64,000 nt of DNA from the NCBI GenBank assembly GCA_964036195.1, contig OZ038450.1:17052701-17116700 (forward strand), read 5' to 3'. The notes below the pieces were generated by a model. The model was given only the letters and a program-made list of their open reading frames with translations, did not search any database and was not told the DNA's origin. Positions 14,101 through 24,479 of the stretch are shown piece by piece. How positions within the stretch are numbered: position 1 is the stretch's first letter; every line of letters starts with the position of its first letter. The stretch is from Sphaerolaimus hirsutus (taxonomy: Eukaryota; Nematoda; Chromadorea; Monhysterida; Sphaerolaimidae). A program made the translations under genes and the position numbers.

Positions 14101-14579
14101 CTGCTCATTACCATACTTGCTTGAATAATTCCCTCGGAAAATTATCTTTTCGTCGGCCTGTTTTAAAGGGGGAACTGTTCCAGAGGGGGAATTATTCAAG
14201 GGGAATTTTTATTTTGTCAAAATTTTCACATGCACTCCTTGTCACAACGCAGAAAATACCTCGACCGCACGTGATAACTCCGCTAAATTACTCCAAGGCG
14301 GGTAGCGTTGCACTGCACGAAGACGTCCAACGTTGGAAGGTAGATTTCATTGTTTTCATAAATCACACTCTCGCATCGTGAAAATATCAAAGACACTGAC
14401 CCCCAAAACAGGACTACCAATTGGCTCAAACAGCGGCCGCACCGCCTCCCGTGCAGTCGGACATGCAGAGCAAGCTGAACGCGAGCTTGGACAACGGCTT
14501 GGACCTGTCCGGCGAAGAAGAGACTGTAGTCCGGCGGGTGGTTACTACTCACGTGGCCAGATCTGTGTCTCGTATTTGA
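3..14579 (+). CDS. EGF/SEA transmembrane receptor, MUA-3/MUP-4-like (5'-partial)
   Basis: Spliced gene entering the window already inside an EGF module. Exons I infer: 3-173, 456-654, 869-1013, 1216-1364, 1938-2129, 2216-2349, 3204-3410, 10535-10712, 11354-11535, 11700-11964, 12034-12215, 12653-12846, 12910-13193, 13566-13822, 14253-14339 and 14412-14579 (TGA). All junctions are GT-AG and codon phase agrees at every join. Module order is EGF repeats, SEA, EGF-like, SEA, several EGF, one transmembrane helix, short cytoplasmic tail. This is the layout of the nematode MUA-3/MUP-4 proteins, which link epidermis (and so muscle) to cuticle; function here is inferred from that. The fit rests on architecture and cysteine spacing, not a search. 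Another EGF/SEA membrane protein is the main alternative. The N-terminal part is outside the window. Confidence 0.75.
1565..1880. repeat. GAATAATTC/GGGGGAATTATTC palindromic repeat
   Basis: A second dispersed family built from GAATAATTCCCC and GGGGAATTATTCAAGG blocks with the phrase TTTTTCGTCAG near one end. It occupies much of intron 1365-1937. Similar copies are at 14111-14222, 54286-54546 and 59055-59420, and fragments near 3000-3060 and 14640-14700. It resembles the TACCGTATT family in its G runs but has different ends. Confidence 0.5.
2216..3410 (+). CDS. First SEA module (two exons)
   Basis: Exons 2216-2349 and 3204-3410 encode the start and body of a SEA-like module (WLPVVVSQRGNTPLLYATN, later LLFNVTFVPTADSPYRSQC). 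SEA modules are extracellular and often autocleaved. No clear G-SVVV cleavage motif is visible, so autocleavage cannot be claimed. The second exon ends in phase 0 at GAG before GTGTGT and joins in frame to 10535 across a 7.1 kb intron, where the module finishes at GDWQMDVCA. The 854-bp intron 2350-3203 holds a palindromic C/G-run element. Confidence 0.7.
2397..2827. mobile_element. Palindromic C/G-run repeat, TACCGTATTACCTCGAA ends
   Basis: Terminal inverted repeats read TACCGTATTACCTCGAA on the left and its complement on the right. Between them are runs of CCCCCC separated by TCGAAATA or TCGAATTA motifs. It sits in the intron after the first SEA exon. Related copies lie at 13240-13471, 59917-60320 and 61258-61662, and fragments near 20640 and 63400. 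No coding capacity, so a MITE-like repeat is the best description. The TA at each edge may be the target duplication. Confidence 0.6.
3602..4053. mobile_element. MITE with ~50-bp terminal inverted repeats
   Basis: The left end (GCAGGATTCTCTCCGACC..., from about 3603) is mirrored near 4001-4051 as an inverted copy ending in GAGAATCCTGC. TA flanks both ends, as expected of a TA-duplicating element. The inside is AT-rich and has no convincing coding frame. The right end of this element is itself repeated once more at about 4376-4412 inside the neighbouring array. Confidence 0.6.
4014..4980 (+). repeat. CCCC-rich tandem array, ~27-bp unit within ~362-bp units
   Basis: Short units of the form GGGGACCCCCCAAAAATGGC are repeated across this stretch. 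The segment starting CAAAACCCAACTGAAGG at 4014 recurs at 4376, giving a ~362-bp higher-order unit. Open frames here on both strands are repeat artefacts (GVPRGCHFWGV-type reads) and are not annotated as genes. The array lies inside the 7.1 kb intron 3411-10534. Confidence 0.8.
5000..10030 (+). repeat. ~115-bp satellite array with ~1.6 kb higher-order repeat
   Basis: Units contain TGGAGTGCATATTTCAAATC, AATCAGAAACCCACAAATGC, ATCATTTCACAATTTGAAAG and TTCATTTTCAGGGTTATGG in order, with a spacing near 115 bp. A long block repeats almost unchanged after 1,598 bp: the sequence starting at 5385 recurs at 6983. Shorter higher-order copies follow, for example 8332 and 9058. It is all intronic. No gene is seen within it. 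Confidence 0.85.
10031..10534 (+). other. Intron 3' part, degenerate CCCTAATTT repeats
   Basis: End of the large intron. The first 200 bp carry degenerate AACTCAGCCCCTAATTT units; the rest is unique sequence leading to the TGATCAG acceptor. Nothing else was recognised. Confidence 0.5.
10535..10712 (+). CDS. End of SEA module plus EGF-like exon
   Basis: This exon follows a TGATCAG acceptor, and its phase matches the exon ending at 3410. It encodes the SEA tail (LGGSGLRVGDWQMDVC), a proline run, then an EGF-like unit with cysteines in CGQSVC, VCSHAAGVCMC and EVC. The donor is GTTGGT in phase 1, joining to 11354. Confidence 0.7.
11354..11964 (+). CDS. Second SEA module (two exons)
   Basis: Exons 11354-11535 and 11700-11964. 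The first begins VGIPMSILVERRGSTSLQF, closely parallel to the first SEA start, so the two SEA units look like paralogous copies. The second continues through GGAVFTFTTYFEP and ends with cysteines (SACFRTNC, AIC) leading into an EGF module. The donor of the second exon is again GTTCGT, phase 1, joining to GT TAC ACA at 12034. Confidence 0.7.
12034..13193 (+). CDS. Juxtamembrane EGF modules (three exons)
   Basis: Exons 12034-12215, 12653-12846 and 12910-13193. They contain clear EGF units, including VNECIIGPNDCDPSFARC and DVDECALGLNDCSAAAEC, the latter a calcium-binding type, and a final compact EGF with LCDRCNARGDC and GDFCEV before the membrane. The exon ending at 12846 uses donor GTTTGA; phase 2 there is needed to rejoin the cysteine in the next exon, which supports this choice over the upstream GTACTG. 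Confidence 0.7.
13240..13471. mobile_element. Palindromic C/G-run repeat (TACCGTACTTCCTCGAA end)
   Basis: A shorter copy of the family seen at 2397-2827. Left end TACCGTACTTCCTCGAAATAA, right end ATTTCGATGAAATACGG. It lies in intron 13194-13565 of the receptor gene. Confidence 0.55.
13566..14579 (+). CDS. Transmembrane helix and cytoplasmic tail exons
   Basis: Exon 13566-13822 encodes a hydrophobic helix (YVLIILATIFLLCAL) followed by a cysteine cluster (TCCCFLCCRAMC) and a basic/aromatic juxtamembrane stretch. The cysteines suggest palmitoylation (inference). Exons 14253-14339 and 14412-14579 give about 85 more tail residues, ending in an acidic patch (DLSGEEETVV) and a basic terminus before TGA at 14577-14579. 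The tail contains no domain I recognise. Confidence 0.72.
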
Positions 14580-14895
14580 CTGTGGGATTGTGTGATTTTT
14601 TTGTGATTATCGTGAATATTTCCTCGAAAGAATCAAAGGGGGGGCTATTTTTTACCCAGCAAATTAATTAAGGTATTAAGTAAGGATTATTCGAGTTGGC
14701 GGAAATATTTGACATTATTTTTCGTCATCAATTTCCTCGATTCACTAGAATAGAAATACACTTAGTACATTGTGCATGGTGAACAATACGCTCGCTGCCT
14801 TTGACTTCCGTATTTGCATTTCTATTGGTAATCCATTAATCAGTTCCGTCCAGGGTCCAGGTGAGCTTCATTGTTTTCTTCACGCATGTCGCGAT

Positions 14896-16031
14896 TAGCA
14901 TTGAAAAAATCTCTGGGAGATTTATATTGAAAAAATCTCAGAAAATCTCAGAAAATATAAGATTTTCTGAGATTTATATTTTTTCCATGATTTTCCAGAG
15001 AGATTTAATTATATTTTCTTCTGATTGAGAAAATCTCTCGAGAAAATCTCTCTATATTTGCCCATTTTCACCTCAAATTCACTACTTCATGTGCTTTTTT
15101 GCTAATTTTCATCTATTTTAACTACCAGATTATCTCGAAATTCCCTCATGGGGGTATATGATTTTGCCAGCAAAATTTGAGGGGGGTTCATTCAAGGGGT
15201 GGGGTAAATTCAAGGGGGGGTAATTCCTCATACTACAATATATATTTTCTTATATACCCATGTTTGGCTATTTTCACCCTATTTGTCGAGTTAAAGTCCT
15301 TCAAACAAAAGACACAAACTATTATACACAAAAGAGAATACTGGTACTTTTTCAGAGAAAATTTAGATGTATTTACTTAGTACTCAAGTATATGTATTGT
15401 TGTGTAAACGTAAATATGTTTTAAACCCTCCTGAACCATACTGAACCCCTGCAGTCCCATGAAGACCCAGTACTCAAAAGTACGGGGGCTGTATCGGAGG
15501 TCTACATTGGCACTGGAGGTTGCTGTTTACTTGTGCACTGGGTTCTAACTATTTTCACAACTAAAGAGTTGACAGCATGCTTTGGAAATATAGTTATCAA
15601 ATTTTGGTGAAAAGGTTGTCTGATAAATTCTGTGGGGATTGTCACACGTGAAAGCAATGTATTCTTCTACGAGGAAAAATGTACCTAAATCATATTTTTG
15701 TTCTGTATTCAGATACTACATAGTAGTACAGAGTATGCTGTCAGTAGACAATATGCTGTTTTCATATGTCATTGTGAATGAAAAGGTTTAACAACACATA
15801 ATGTGCTTAATATCTACTCTCAATGGTTCAAACACCTTGAAATATCGATTAAATCATACTTTAAGTTGAGAGATTTTATGAGATTTTTTTGAACTGCAAG
15901 AGATTTTTTCAGAGATTTAATTATATTTTCAAAAATGACCCAAGAGATTTAATTATATTTTTTTCTTGAGAGATTTTCTGAGATAATATTTAATTATATT
16001 TTCTCAAAATCGGTCGTTTTTTTCAATGCTA
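14896..16031. mobile_element. hAT-type non-autonomous element, GAGATTTT-rich interior
   Basis: Ends are TAGCATTGAAAAAATC and its complement. The exact 8-bp direct repeat GTCGCGAT flanks it (14888-14895 and 16032-16039). Both ends are built of degenerate GAGATTTTCTGAGATTTA units that extend the terminal repeat inward. No transposase frame is visible. Confidence 0.8.
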
Positions 16032-16160
16032 GTCGCGATTCATAATGCGTTGTCCCATGATGGGCAGGGTTGGCAAAATTTCAGAATAATTAAAATAAAA
16101 TAAAATAAAATGGAAAACTAATAAAATAAAAATAAAGTTTTACTAAAATTGATAAGTCTA

Positions 16161-18337
16161 CAGGGGTGGGCATCTTCAGTAACGCTGGAAAAACGCGATA
16201 GCTTGAGCTACAGTTAAGCTATCACAAAGACATTTTAACACAATAGAGTATACTCCATAGGACACCTATTCTAAAGTTTGGGCGAGTTGTGGAACACACA
16301 GTTTTTAGCGTAATTTTGTGACTTGACATCACCCAAAGGATAAATCGAGGTGTGGCATTTTAGTGGGGGGGGGTCACCGATCTTTGGTGTCGTCCCATTC
16401 TGTCGTACATTGGCCGATTTCGATGCCCTTCGAGTATGTTGGGGTTCGGGGTCGGGGCTACGACCAAATGTTTTTGTTTTCTCGAATAGTCCCCCAGTCC
16501 CGAGATAAGGTGGGTCTATAGAAAGATCGTCGTTTTACATAGCCGATCCGGATGATCGAATTTGAAGGTTTATAACTCGGCCATTTCTGGGCTGATTTGG
16601 ACCGTTTAACACTTAAAATGATCGGCATAAGCTGTAGATTCCATTTTTGCAGTCGCATTAGATATGTCTAAATTCCTAATGCCGATTTGACCCGGTTTTC
16701 AAAGGCGAAAAATAAATTTTTCTTAAATCGGTTTCTTTTCTTTAATAAATAAATAGACTTGCTATCGTATACTTTAGACCACGAGAAGTCGTATACCAAA
16801 AGAATGAATTCAATATCTCTTTCCAATCAATAATTAAAGCACTTCTAACTTTTCCCTCCCATCCAGGGTTGGCAAAATCTCTGAAAAAAATAAAAATAAA
16901 ATAAAAATAAAATGGAATATTCAAGAATAAAATAAAATAAAATAAAATGGAAAATTTAAGAATAAAAATAAAAATTGTATAAAAATTCGAATTTTTGTAA
17001 ATTTTTTGTAAAATTGTATAAAAATTCATATTTTTGTAAAATTGTATAAAAATTCATATTTTTTGTAAAATTTTGTCTCATTGCTTGAGTCTCTACCTAT
17101 TTATTCATGGATCTGGGGGCAGTCCCAAGCATTGTAAAGTGTCAAATGTCATGTAAAATGTCATGCAAAGTGTCAATGGTCATGACAAATGTAAAGTAAA
17201 GTGTAAATTGTCATGACATGAAAATTAAAGTATCAATTGTCAAGCAAATTGTGTTCAAATCTCATGTTTTTTTTCCAAATCTTATGTTTTGTATCCAAAT
17301 TATGTTTTTGTTGACTCCAAATCTTATATGAACATTTGGATACAAAAACACAAGATTTGGATATAAAACAACTATGGATACAAAAACACAAGATTTGGAT
17401 ACACAATTTACACTTTGCATGACAGTTGTCATGACAATTGCCACTTTGCTTGAAATTTTACATAACACTTGACATTTTGCATGACAATTGATACTTTACT
17501 TTACATTTGTCATGACAATTGACACATTGCATGACATTTTACAAATGTGCCCAGCACACTCCAGTAGTCCTTCTACTGAAAATGCAAACCATTCTTATCA
17601 ATAATTATAACTTTACACTTGCAGCTAGCTAACAATACATACTGCATGCAACTTTTGAAAAGTAAGGGAAAAATTTGTCACAGGTTTTTCATGTATAGGT
17701 CTAATTATAACATTTTTCTGGCCTTGCATGCATGTTTCTGACTTTTTGTAAAATTTCTGTACAATTTTTGTAAAATTTTTGTAAAATGTGTCATTTTATT
17801 TTATTTATGACTTTATGGAATAAAATAAAATAAAATAAAATGAAACAAGAATAAAATAAAAATAAAATAAAATTTTTATACAATTTTTATACAATTTTAC
17901 TAAAATGAATTTTTATAAAACCAACCCTGCTCCCATCCACATAAATCACCGCATGAAGAACGATGCACGCAAATTCAAAAGTCCATATCTCGATCATTTC
18001 TGGGCCGATTTTCATCAATGAACACTTAAAATGATCAGAATAACCTGAAGATTTCATTTTCATTGTCATCCTTTTGTTTTCGAGGATTCCATTTTCTCAA
18101 TATATTCAATCATATTTCACATACAGTACAAAATTTGGGAATTCTTGTGTGTACTAATTATCATGATGAAATAATATATCAACTGGGCCGTTTGGCCGTT
18201 TGGGCCGTTTGGGCTGCAAAGCTCAGAATAGGTGTCCTATGGAGTCTACTCTATTGTGTTTAATTTTCATTGTGATAGCTCAACCATAGCTCAATCAATC
18301 GCGTTTTTCCAGCGTTAACTGAAGATGCCCACCCCTG
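16161..18337. mobile_element. Long inverted-repeat element inside the outer hAT element
   Basis: Left end CAGGGGTGGGCATCTTCAGT is mirrored at 18318-18337. The inverted arms run over roughly 150 bp, including the AGCTATCACA and ATAGGACACCTATTC segments. The 8-bp flanks do not match; only TA is shared. No transposase frame. Confidence 0.6.
16864..17929. mobile_element. hAT-type element (inner), exact 8-bp TSD CTCCCATC
   Basis: A second copy of the CAGGGTTGG...CCAACCCTG family, flanked by exact CTCCCATC at 16856-16863 and 17930-17937. The subterminal zones are (AAAATAAAAT)n. A further palindromic repeat of the CTGTAAAATGTCAAATGTCATG family occupies its centre (about 17105-17550). Confidence 0.85.
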
Positions 18338-18623
18338 TACATTAAATTTTTTTGTATTCATCTGGATGCTTCTAGTGTGGACATTGTTTTATGGCCTTGA
18401 TTCAGATTCACAGACAAGATTCAGATTTTTTTTGTAAAATATTTGTAAATGTTTTGTAAAATGGTTTCATTTTATTTTATTAATGACATTTTAGAATATA
18501 AAAATATAAAAAATAATAAAATGATACACAAAAAAATAAAAATAAAAATAAAGTACAATTTTAATAAAAATAAAATACAATTTTAGTAAAAAGAATTTTA
18601 CTAAAACCAACCCTGCTGATGGG

Positions 18624-19212
18624 ATTCGGGGGATGGTAACGATTACAGACCCTTTGGAAACATGTATTTAAATTTTTTTGTGTTAATTTTAAAATGTTTT
18701 TGACTCCTTTCTAATTTTCAAAACTTTCTGCCTACTTTTCGAATTTGTTGCTGTATTTTGATTGCATCTTTATGTTTTGTGGCTTTCAATCTGTTACCGC
18801 AGACATATTTGCACAGTCATGTTCTGCCGTTATGAATAGATGTGAAATTTATGTTCTGAGTTGTGTATGAGTTGTGTAATTTTATTTTATTTGCAATTTC
18901 AACCAAAAATAGTGAAAATTCGAAAATTGAAAAAAGTTTTCAAATTTTTGAATTTCTCTAAAAAGTGTTTTTTCTCGTTGTGTAATGAAAATTTGAAAAG
19001 TCGTAAAATATCCGAACATGAATTTTTGTTTGCCATGTTAGGGAAGGGATAATTTCGAGGAAATAGGTAGTCAGGGTTTGATTCGCGGATTTGGGTGCTT
19101 TTCTAGTGATTGTGTCATTTTGTTGTAATAATGTATAATGTATAAATCTCTAATTTTTATTTATATAAAATAAATGTTGAGTGATCTTGTCCACTTGAAG
19201 TGTTTTTTGTTG
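18624..19212. other. No gene seen
   Basis: AT-rich unique-looking sequence between transposons. Short open frames have no recognisable features. Confidence 0.5.
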
Positions 19213-19220
19213 CTCACATG

Positions 19221-20111
19221 TAGTGATGGAAAAGCGCCAGAAAAAAAGGGCGCCAGGCGCCAATGGCGCCATGGCGCCATTCGGAAACTGTGCGCCAAGC
19301 GCCAAGGGCGCCACGGAAAGAGGGCGCCAAGCGCCAAGGGCGCCATGGCGCCAATTGAAAAGAAGGGCGCCAGGCGCCAATGGCGCCAGGATAAAAAAGC
19401 GAGTAGAATACCCTGCGTGTGCTAAAAATGCTTCTCCAGCACTGTAGTGCACACATTCACTTCTTTATTCATGTTCTCCAGGATGTAATCAGCAAAAATG
19501 AGACTAGCAACAAACTTTTGTGCAAAAACCGCACTCACACGTGAAATTCAATTCAAACACTTTGAAAATTCTCATTCGACAAAACAATGAATGCACATCA
19601 AATAGATTTTCCAATTTATGTTTTCTTGAAGCGGACGACAACGGAATTCCGATAATTTCAATCCGTTGATTTACGAGTTTGCAAGTTCACCGGTCTATCA
19701 TGCTCAGCTTCTGATCCGTTACACGCATCTGATAAAAATTGGATGAAACATATACATCCACTCACACCACTTTGTCTATTTTCCAGTGAATTTTGATCAT
19801 TCACAGACCTGTTTTTCCTTTTTTTATCATACACGCAGCACTCACCTTGAAACCATGCTGGCGCCATTTTGGCGCCCTTTTAGGGCAGGGCGCCAGGCGC
19901 CAAGGGCGCCACGGAGAAAGGGCGCCAAGCGCCAAGGGCGCCATGGCGCCTTTCAGAAAGTGGGCGCCAGGCGCCATGGCGCCTTTCAGAAAGTGGGCGC
20001 CAGGCGCCAAGGGCGCCACAGAAAAAGGGCGCCAAGCGCCAATGGCGCCATGGCGCGGCGCCCTTTGGCGCCCTCAAATGGCGCCAGCGCCATGGCGCCA
20101 TTCCATCACTA
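19221..20111. mobile_element. hAT-type element with GGCGCC palindromic interior
   Basis: Ends TAGTGATGG...CCATCACTA with exact 8-bp flanking repeats CTCACATG at 19213-19220 and 20112-20119. Near both ends are dense GGCGCCA/TGGCGCC units, themselves palindromic; the centre is unique sequence. A related copy is at 56547-56860 and similar GGCGCC-rich material lies at 48150-48240, 56320-56400 and 63150-63375. Confidence 0.85.
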
Positions 20112-20119
20112 CTCACATG

Positions 20120-21769
20120 GCTGATGTGTAACATGAATTCGCAATAAGTCATACCGATTGACTATTTTTTACTCCGAATCCCGACGCATACCATGTTTAT
20201 AGGCGAAAATAGTGATAATGAAGGTGAAAATGGGCAAAATTGAGCTAATTTTGGCGATTTTGATCACGTTGTCCGCTTTCACTGTCATTCGTACGAGACG
20301 CAACGGATAACTTGGACGTGGGCCAAGTTTTCATACGTAGCTCGCTCCGTTCCTAACTCCGCATTGTACGAAAAAAAAGTATGTGCGCGCACTGTGTGCA
20401 ACAGACGACATTATCACAAATAACTCATCAAATGCAACATGAAAAATGCAACAGAAAAATGCAACAATACCCACCATGTATAAGAGTTTATAGACTTATA
20501 TGAAACTTTTATGTAGATGGTAAAAACCCTGTTCTAACATAACAAAGTTATTGTTTTTAACGTGTGTTCTGTGTTTCCCGGATCACAACCCACAGCTTTT
20601 GTCATTTACGTTCACTATACACTATATTGGGAAGGTATTTCGAGGGGGGTTATAAATTAGTAGTGTCCATTTTGAGGCGGGTATTTCGAGGAAATATGGT
20701 AATAGCAATGATAAATAATATCCCGCACCACCAGGGGTTGAAAGGGGGGGGGGGGTTGGGGGGTTACCAGCCGTCCCAAACAGCCCAGCTGTTTATCTAT
20801 CCCGGAGGCCGCTCAGCTATCTATTTCTCCCAGATGCAAAGTTTTTGGCTACTATCCCCTAACCCCCCCCCCCCTCCCTCAATCGGCCAGCTATCTACCT
20901 ATCTAGAGCGATTTTTGAGAAACTATACCCCAATTTTCCCTTGAAATCGCTATTTTTCATACTTTTTTTATAGATTTTCACCTCTAAAATCACTAGTTCA
21001 TGTGTCTAACTGCCCATTTTCAGCTATTTTTAGTACACTATGTGCTTATATACCCATTTTCACCATTTAAACCATTTTCACTTACTTTTAGCAATTTTTC
21101 TCCCTTTTCTTCCTTCTATATTTCGAAAAAGCGTATATATTGCACCCCGGCGAACCCCCCCTCCCCCCAAAAAAAGTTTTTTCAGCTATCTATCCCTCCA
21201 GAGGAGCTATTTGCTATCTAAGCTGATAAATGCTATATATCGAACCCCCGCAGGGTCAAAATCTAGAAGACGCCTGCGGTAGCTTTTTTGATTTACACTA
21301 AATATTTTGCACTAAACACGGTAGACTATTTTGCTTTGTTTGACTGTGTGGGTTTTGTGATTTTTCTATTCTGTATGATGCACTGGTTCCATTTTTGAGT
21401 CTGAGTTTACGCTTTCCATTTACCGGCAGCTGTAAATTTTTACATTTTCCATTTTCCAGCTGATAAATTTCTTACCCTTTCCATTTTCAATTTTCCAGCA
21501 GATGAAAAATTGTACCCTTTCCATTTCCCAGCAGATAACATTTTCAGCTTCAATTTTCCAGCTGATAAGCTGATAAAACTCAAATTTTCAGTGTGCGGTG
21601 CATCATAGGGTGAGTCATACTTACAACTCCTGCGGTGAGTCCATTGAATGTTTTTTTAAATAAGAGTAAGATTAATGTTGACCATTTGAATATTGTTTAT
21701 AAAGATATTATTTTTCCAACGAGCTCTCTTCCGTAAACGTGTGTGACCCGCACAGCGCTGATTACAGTG
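20120..21769. other. Intergenic, repeat debris
   Basis: No gene seen. Contents include a fragment of the C/G-run family near 20640-20700, and from about 20727 to 21260 a copy of the family with CTATCTATCC...GGAGG blocks and long C runs that recurs at 52619-52991 and 54668-55950. At 21420-21600 there is a short tandem with CATTTTCCAGCTGATAA units. The last four bases, AGTG, are the target-site duplication of the LTR element. Confidence 0.5.
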
Positions 21770-22397
21770 TGATACAAAATAGAGGATAAGCTTTGCTACC
21801 TAACGCCCTGTGCCCTTTGATGTTGACGCCGTAGACCAGATAGCGAACCAAAGCCACTAGGTTAGAGCCCAGAAGTTAGATGGTAAATACGTGCACGTGG
21901 GGGAGCTCCAATAGATGCTTGATGTTCCTATTCTGTAGCCTAAGGGTAGGACTTGGGTTTCAGGATTACTTAGGTTCAGATAAATCTCAACTGCCGTTGC
22001 CCAGGAACTATTCATTCGCTGTCACTCAGAACGAATACAGAAGTAATGGTACTTGATCACACAGCAAGCTACCAGGACTGGATATGAAGCTTCAATCTTG
22101 TTTTGCTCTTTTAGCACTAAATCTCACCGGTCCCGATAGCTAGCCAGCGGCTCCTATTTATACGATGCTTGTAGGCACAACAAAGAAACATTTCACTAAT
22201 GTAGGTCATTTACAACCAAATCGCCTACACACTTTACAGATTATATCAAAGCTGGACTGGTCATTTGCTGTCTGCAAGTCACCAGATGGGTGCTAAACTG
22301 AATCACGCGTTGATACGCTCCAGATGACAGCTGAACGTGAACATGCAGGTAGGTGTGATCCAAAAGTAGTAGGACAGCTGCGTGTAAGAACACAACA
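21770..22397 (-). repeat. 3' LTR
   Basis: 628 bp, identical by eye to the 5' LTR. It would supply the polyadenylation function. I saw no perfect AATAAA in the minus-strand reading. A purine-rich stretch (AGGGAGAA, then one C) lies just upstream on the minus strand and may be the polypurine tract. Confidence 0.95.
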
Positions 22398-24017
22398 GTT
22401 CTCCCTATACTTTTCGACCACTGCCACCTGGCAGTCTATACTGATACAAAAATACCTGGGACTTATTTACTTAGATGGTGAATAAATTTTACAGAGAATC
22501 TTTTTGGTTGATGGAATGAATGAATACTGCCTAAACTTAATATTTGTCAGATCTTGAGAATAATATGGGTATGGGAGAGGCACTTGAATCAAAATCAAAT
22601 CTAAGGAACCAGTAACCATACTTTCCTAAAACACTGGTGAGATTCAGGAAAATAACTTTACACAGTCTTTGGTTATAGCTGGCAAAATAAGGCGAGTCCT
22701 AAATAAACACAATTCCTCTACAAGGCACATTCTTACACAAGATATAATAAGGCACAACACTAAACACAGGTGCAAACATCATCAAGGCACCATAATTGTT
22801 AATGTTTTCAGCATTTTGTTTTTGTAGATTTTTTTTGGATTTTTGGATTTTTTTGTAGAATTTTGAAAATAGTAAAACACTGCAAACTGTAACTTAGCAA
22901 ATAATGATTAAACTATTGTCAAGATGATTTTATGTGATGCTTCCCCTAAAAAAAAACTAGAGCTTTTCCTAAAGCGAACACAAGTAAACTATAATGGACT
23001 TTGACCACACAACTACAACTAATACGGAACTGTGAAGATCAGGTTATCACTACACAAGTCAGCCCTCCTTTTGAAGGCTGCAGCAGATGGGGGTGCCAAA
23101 GGAGTAGTGCTGATTGGCAGGTTCAGATGCTCTTGTCTGGCCATGATGATGGTTTCTGGATCCAACACTTCACCCCGGTTCCTGTCCATTTTGGGTATGG
23201 GGCATGGTGGTTTATGTCCCAAGGGCACTGGTGCAATGTGAACAGTCATTCTGGTGGTCTTGTGAGTTTTGCCACGCGACTTCCTGCTTGTTTCATAGTG
23301 CACCTTGGAAGCAGCCTCACTGAGATAGATAATAAATAAGTGTCAGTTCAAGCCAGACAGCATTGTCAATGATGAAGTTGATGGTGTAGATGGTCGTCCA
23401 GTTGTGGTGTAGTGTAGTTGTTTTGTGCAGAGTGTATGCTGATGGAGTGTGGTAGATTGATAGTGGTCAAATAGTTTACATAGTAGTGTATTAGCATCAT
23501 CATCCTAACTAGTGAAATAAATAAAGGGACACAGAGAAAATAATAATTTTTTTATAAAGCAAAAGGAATACTAAAAAAAAACTGTACACATTGTACTTAA
23601 TAATCATTTTCCAAAAATATGTGGTAAAATTTACCCACACATTTATTGTATTATGAATGGATTTGATGTTTTATTATAAACACCCTTGTTGTTTATAATA
23701 AAATATATTTTTATAAAGTAAAAGTGTATATATTGTGTTTTGTATATAAAAAAATATAAGCAGTGGAAGTACTATTGAGCACAAAGGTTTTTGACCTAGT
23801 CAAATACCTTTGTCCTCCCCAAGGGTTAACTAAAATGCAACAAAATTTTGCATGCACAAAACCAAATTGAACACCACAAAGCAACTCGACGACTATCTAT
23901 CCCATAAATAATACGAACAAAAAGCAAGTGTCGTGCCTCGCACCATTTCCCATCAGGCAAATGTCACAAGTGATGCCATGGATGTAGTCCGGGTGCCACA
24001 TGCCTGCACAGAGGTTC
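22398..24017 (-). other. 3' untranslated region of the retroelement
   Basis: Mostly AT-rich, noncoding in appearance. It contains one minus-strand frame of 94 codons (23303-23019, basic N-terminus, PPCPIPKMDRN) that might be a small accessory protein; evidence is weak. The 3' LTR follows. Confidence 0.5.
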
Positions 24018-24479
24018 TCAAAAACTATTGCCTCCACGTCTTGCCCTGCGCGATGAGCCCACTCCCTGAGGATTCTGAGAGGGGTTGGAAGTATTTCCTA
24101 ACTGCGCTAACACCACATTCATTACATCAGTTTTTATTTCTTGTGCTAACTGTTGGACATTGTTTTTGGCACGTGAATGAGCAGTTTCACGGTGATAGGA
24201 ATCATTTACGCCCAAAATACAATTTCCAGCTTTGTGACTATGAACTTTACACCTAGGACAATACTTTGCATTAGGACAGGCATGCTGTTTATGCCCAGCC
24301 TGACCACACTTATAACAAATGTTCTTAGCATCCAACCTGTATCTCCGCCCCTCTGTGCGAACTGGCGTGCTGCAGTAGGTCGATGGCAAGCGACCCTGCA
24401 TCAGTGTGACATTTGTGTGAATTTTACCTAAGTTTACTTTGTTTACAGGCAAGTATACAGACAACCATCTAAAATGTAC
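24018..24479 (-). CDS. In-frame double CCHC segment past the polyprotein stop
   Basis: Immediately after the TAA (24482-24480) the same frame stays open for about 153 codons to a TGA at 24020-24018. It contains two knuckles, CYKCGQAGHKQHAC and CPRCKVHSHKAGNC (both C-x2-C-x4-H-x4-C), then a basic tail. The segment between the stop and the first Met (24464) also reads as protein-like. It could be reached by stop readthrough, by splicing or from its own start. It may be a second nucleic-acid-binding protein. Confidence 0.7.
   Translation of the reverse strand, partial: VHFRWLSVYLPVNKVNLGKIHTNVTLMQGRLPSTYCSTPVRTEGRRYRLDAKNICYKCGQAGHKQHACPNAKYCPRCKVHSHKAGNCILGVNDSYHRETAHSRAKNNVQQLAQEIKTDVMNVVLAQLGNTSNPSQNPQGVGSSRRARRGGNSF

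Larger units (their letters stand above)
16065..18615. mobile_element. hAT-type element (outer), CAGGGTTGG...CCAACCCTG
   Basis: Terminal inverted repeats CAGGGTTGGCAAAAT and its complement, flanked by ATGATGGG at 16057-16064 and CTGATGGG at 18616-18623 (7 of 8 match). Its subterminal sequence is AAATAAAAT repeats. Other elements are inserted inside it, so its intact length was much less than the present 2.55 kb. Confidence 0.7.

Noticed and set aside
19221-20111. CRISPR-like or tandem regulatory array
   Set aside because: The spacing is irregular, the units are palindromic, and the host is a eukaryote.
19161-20152. Clustered frames on both strands around the GGCGCC blocks
   Set aside because: They are open because of palindromic simple sequence inside a transposon with an 8-bp target duplication.
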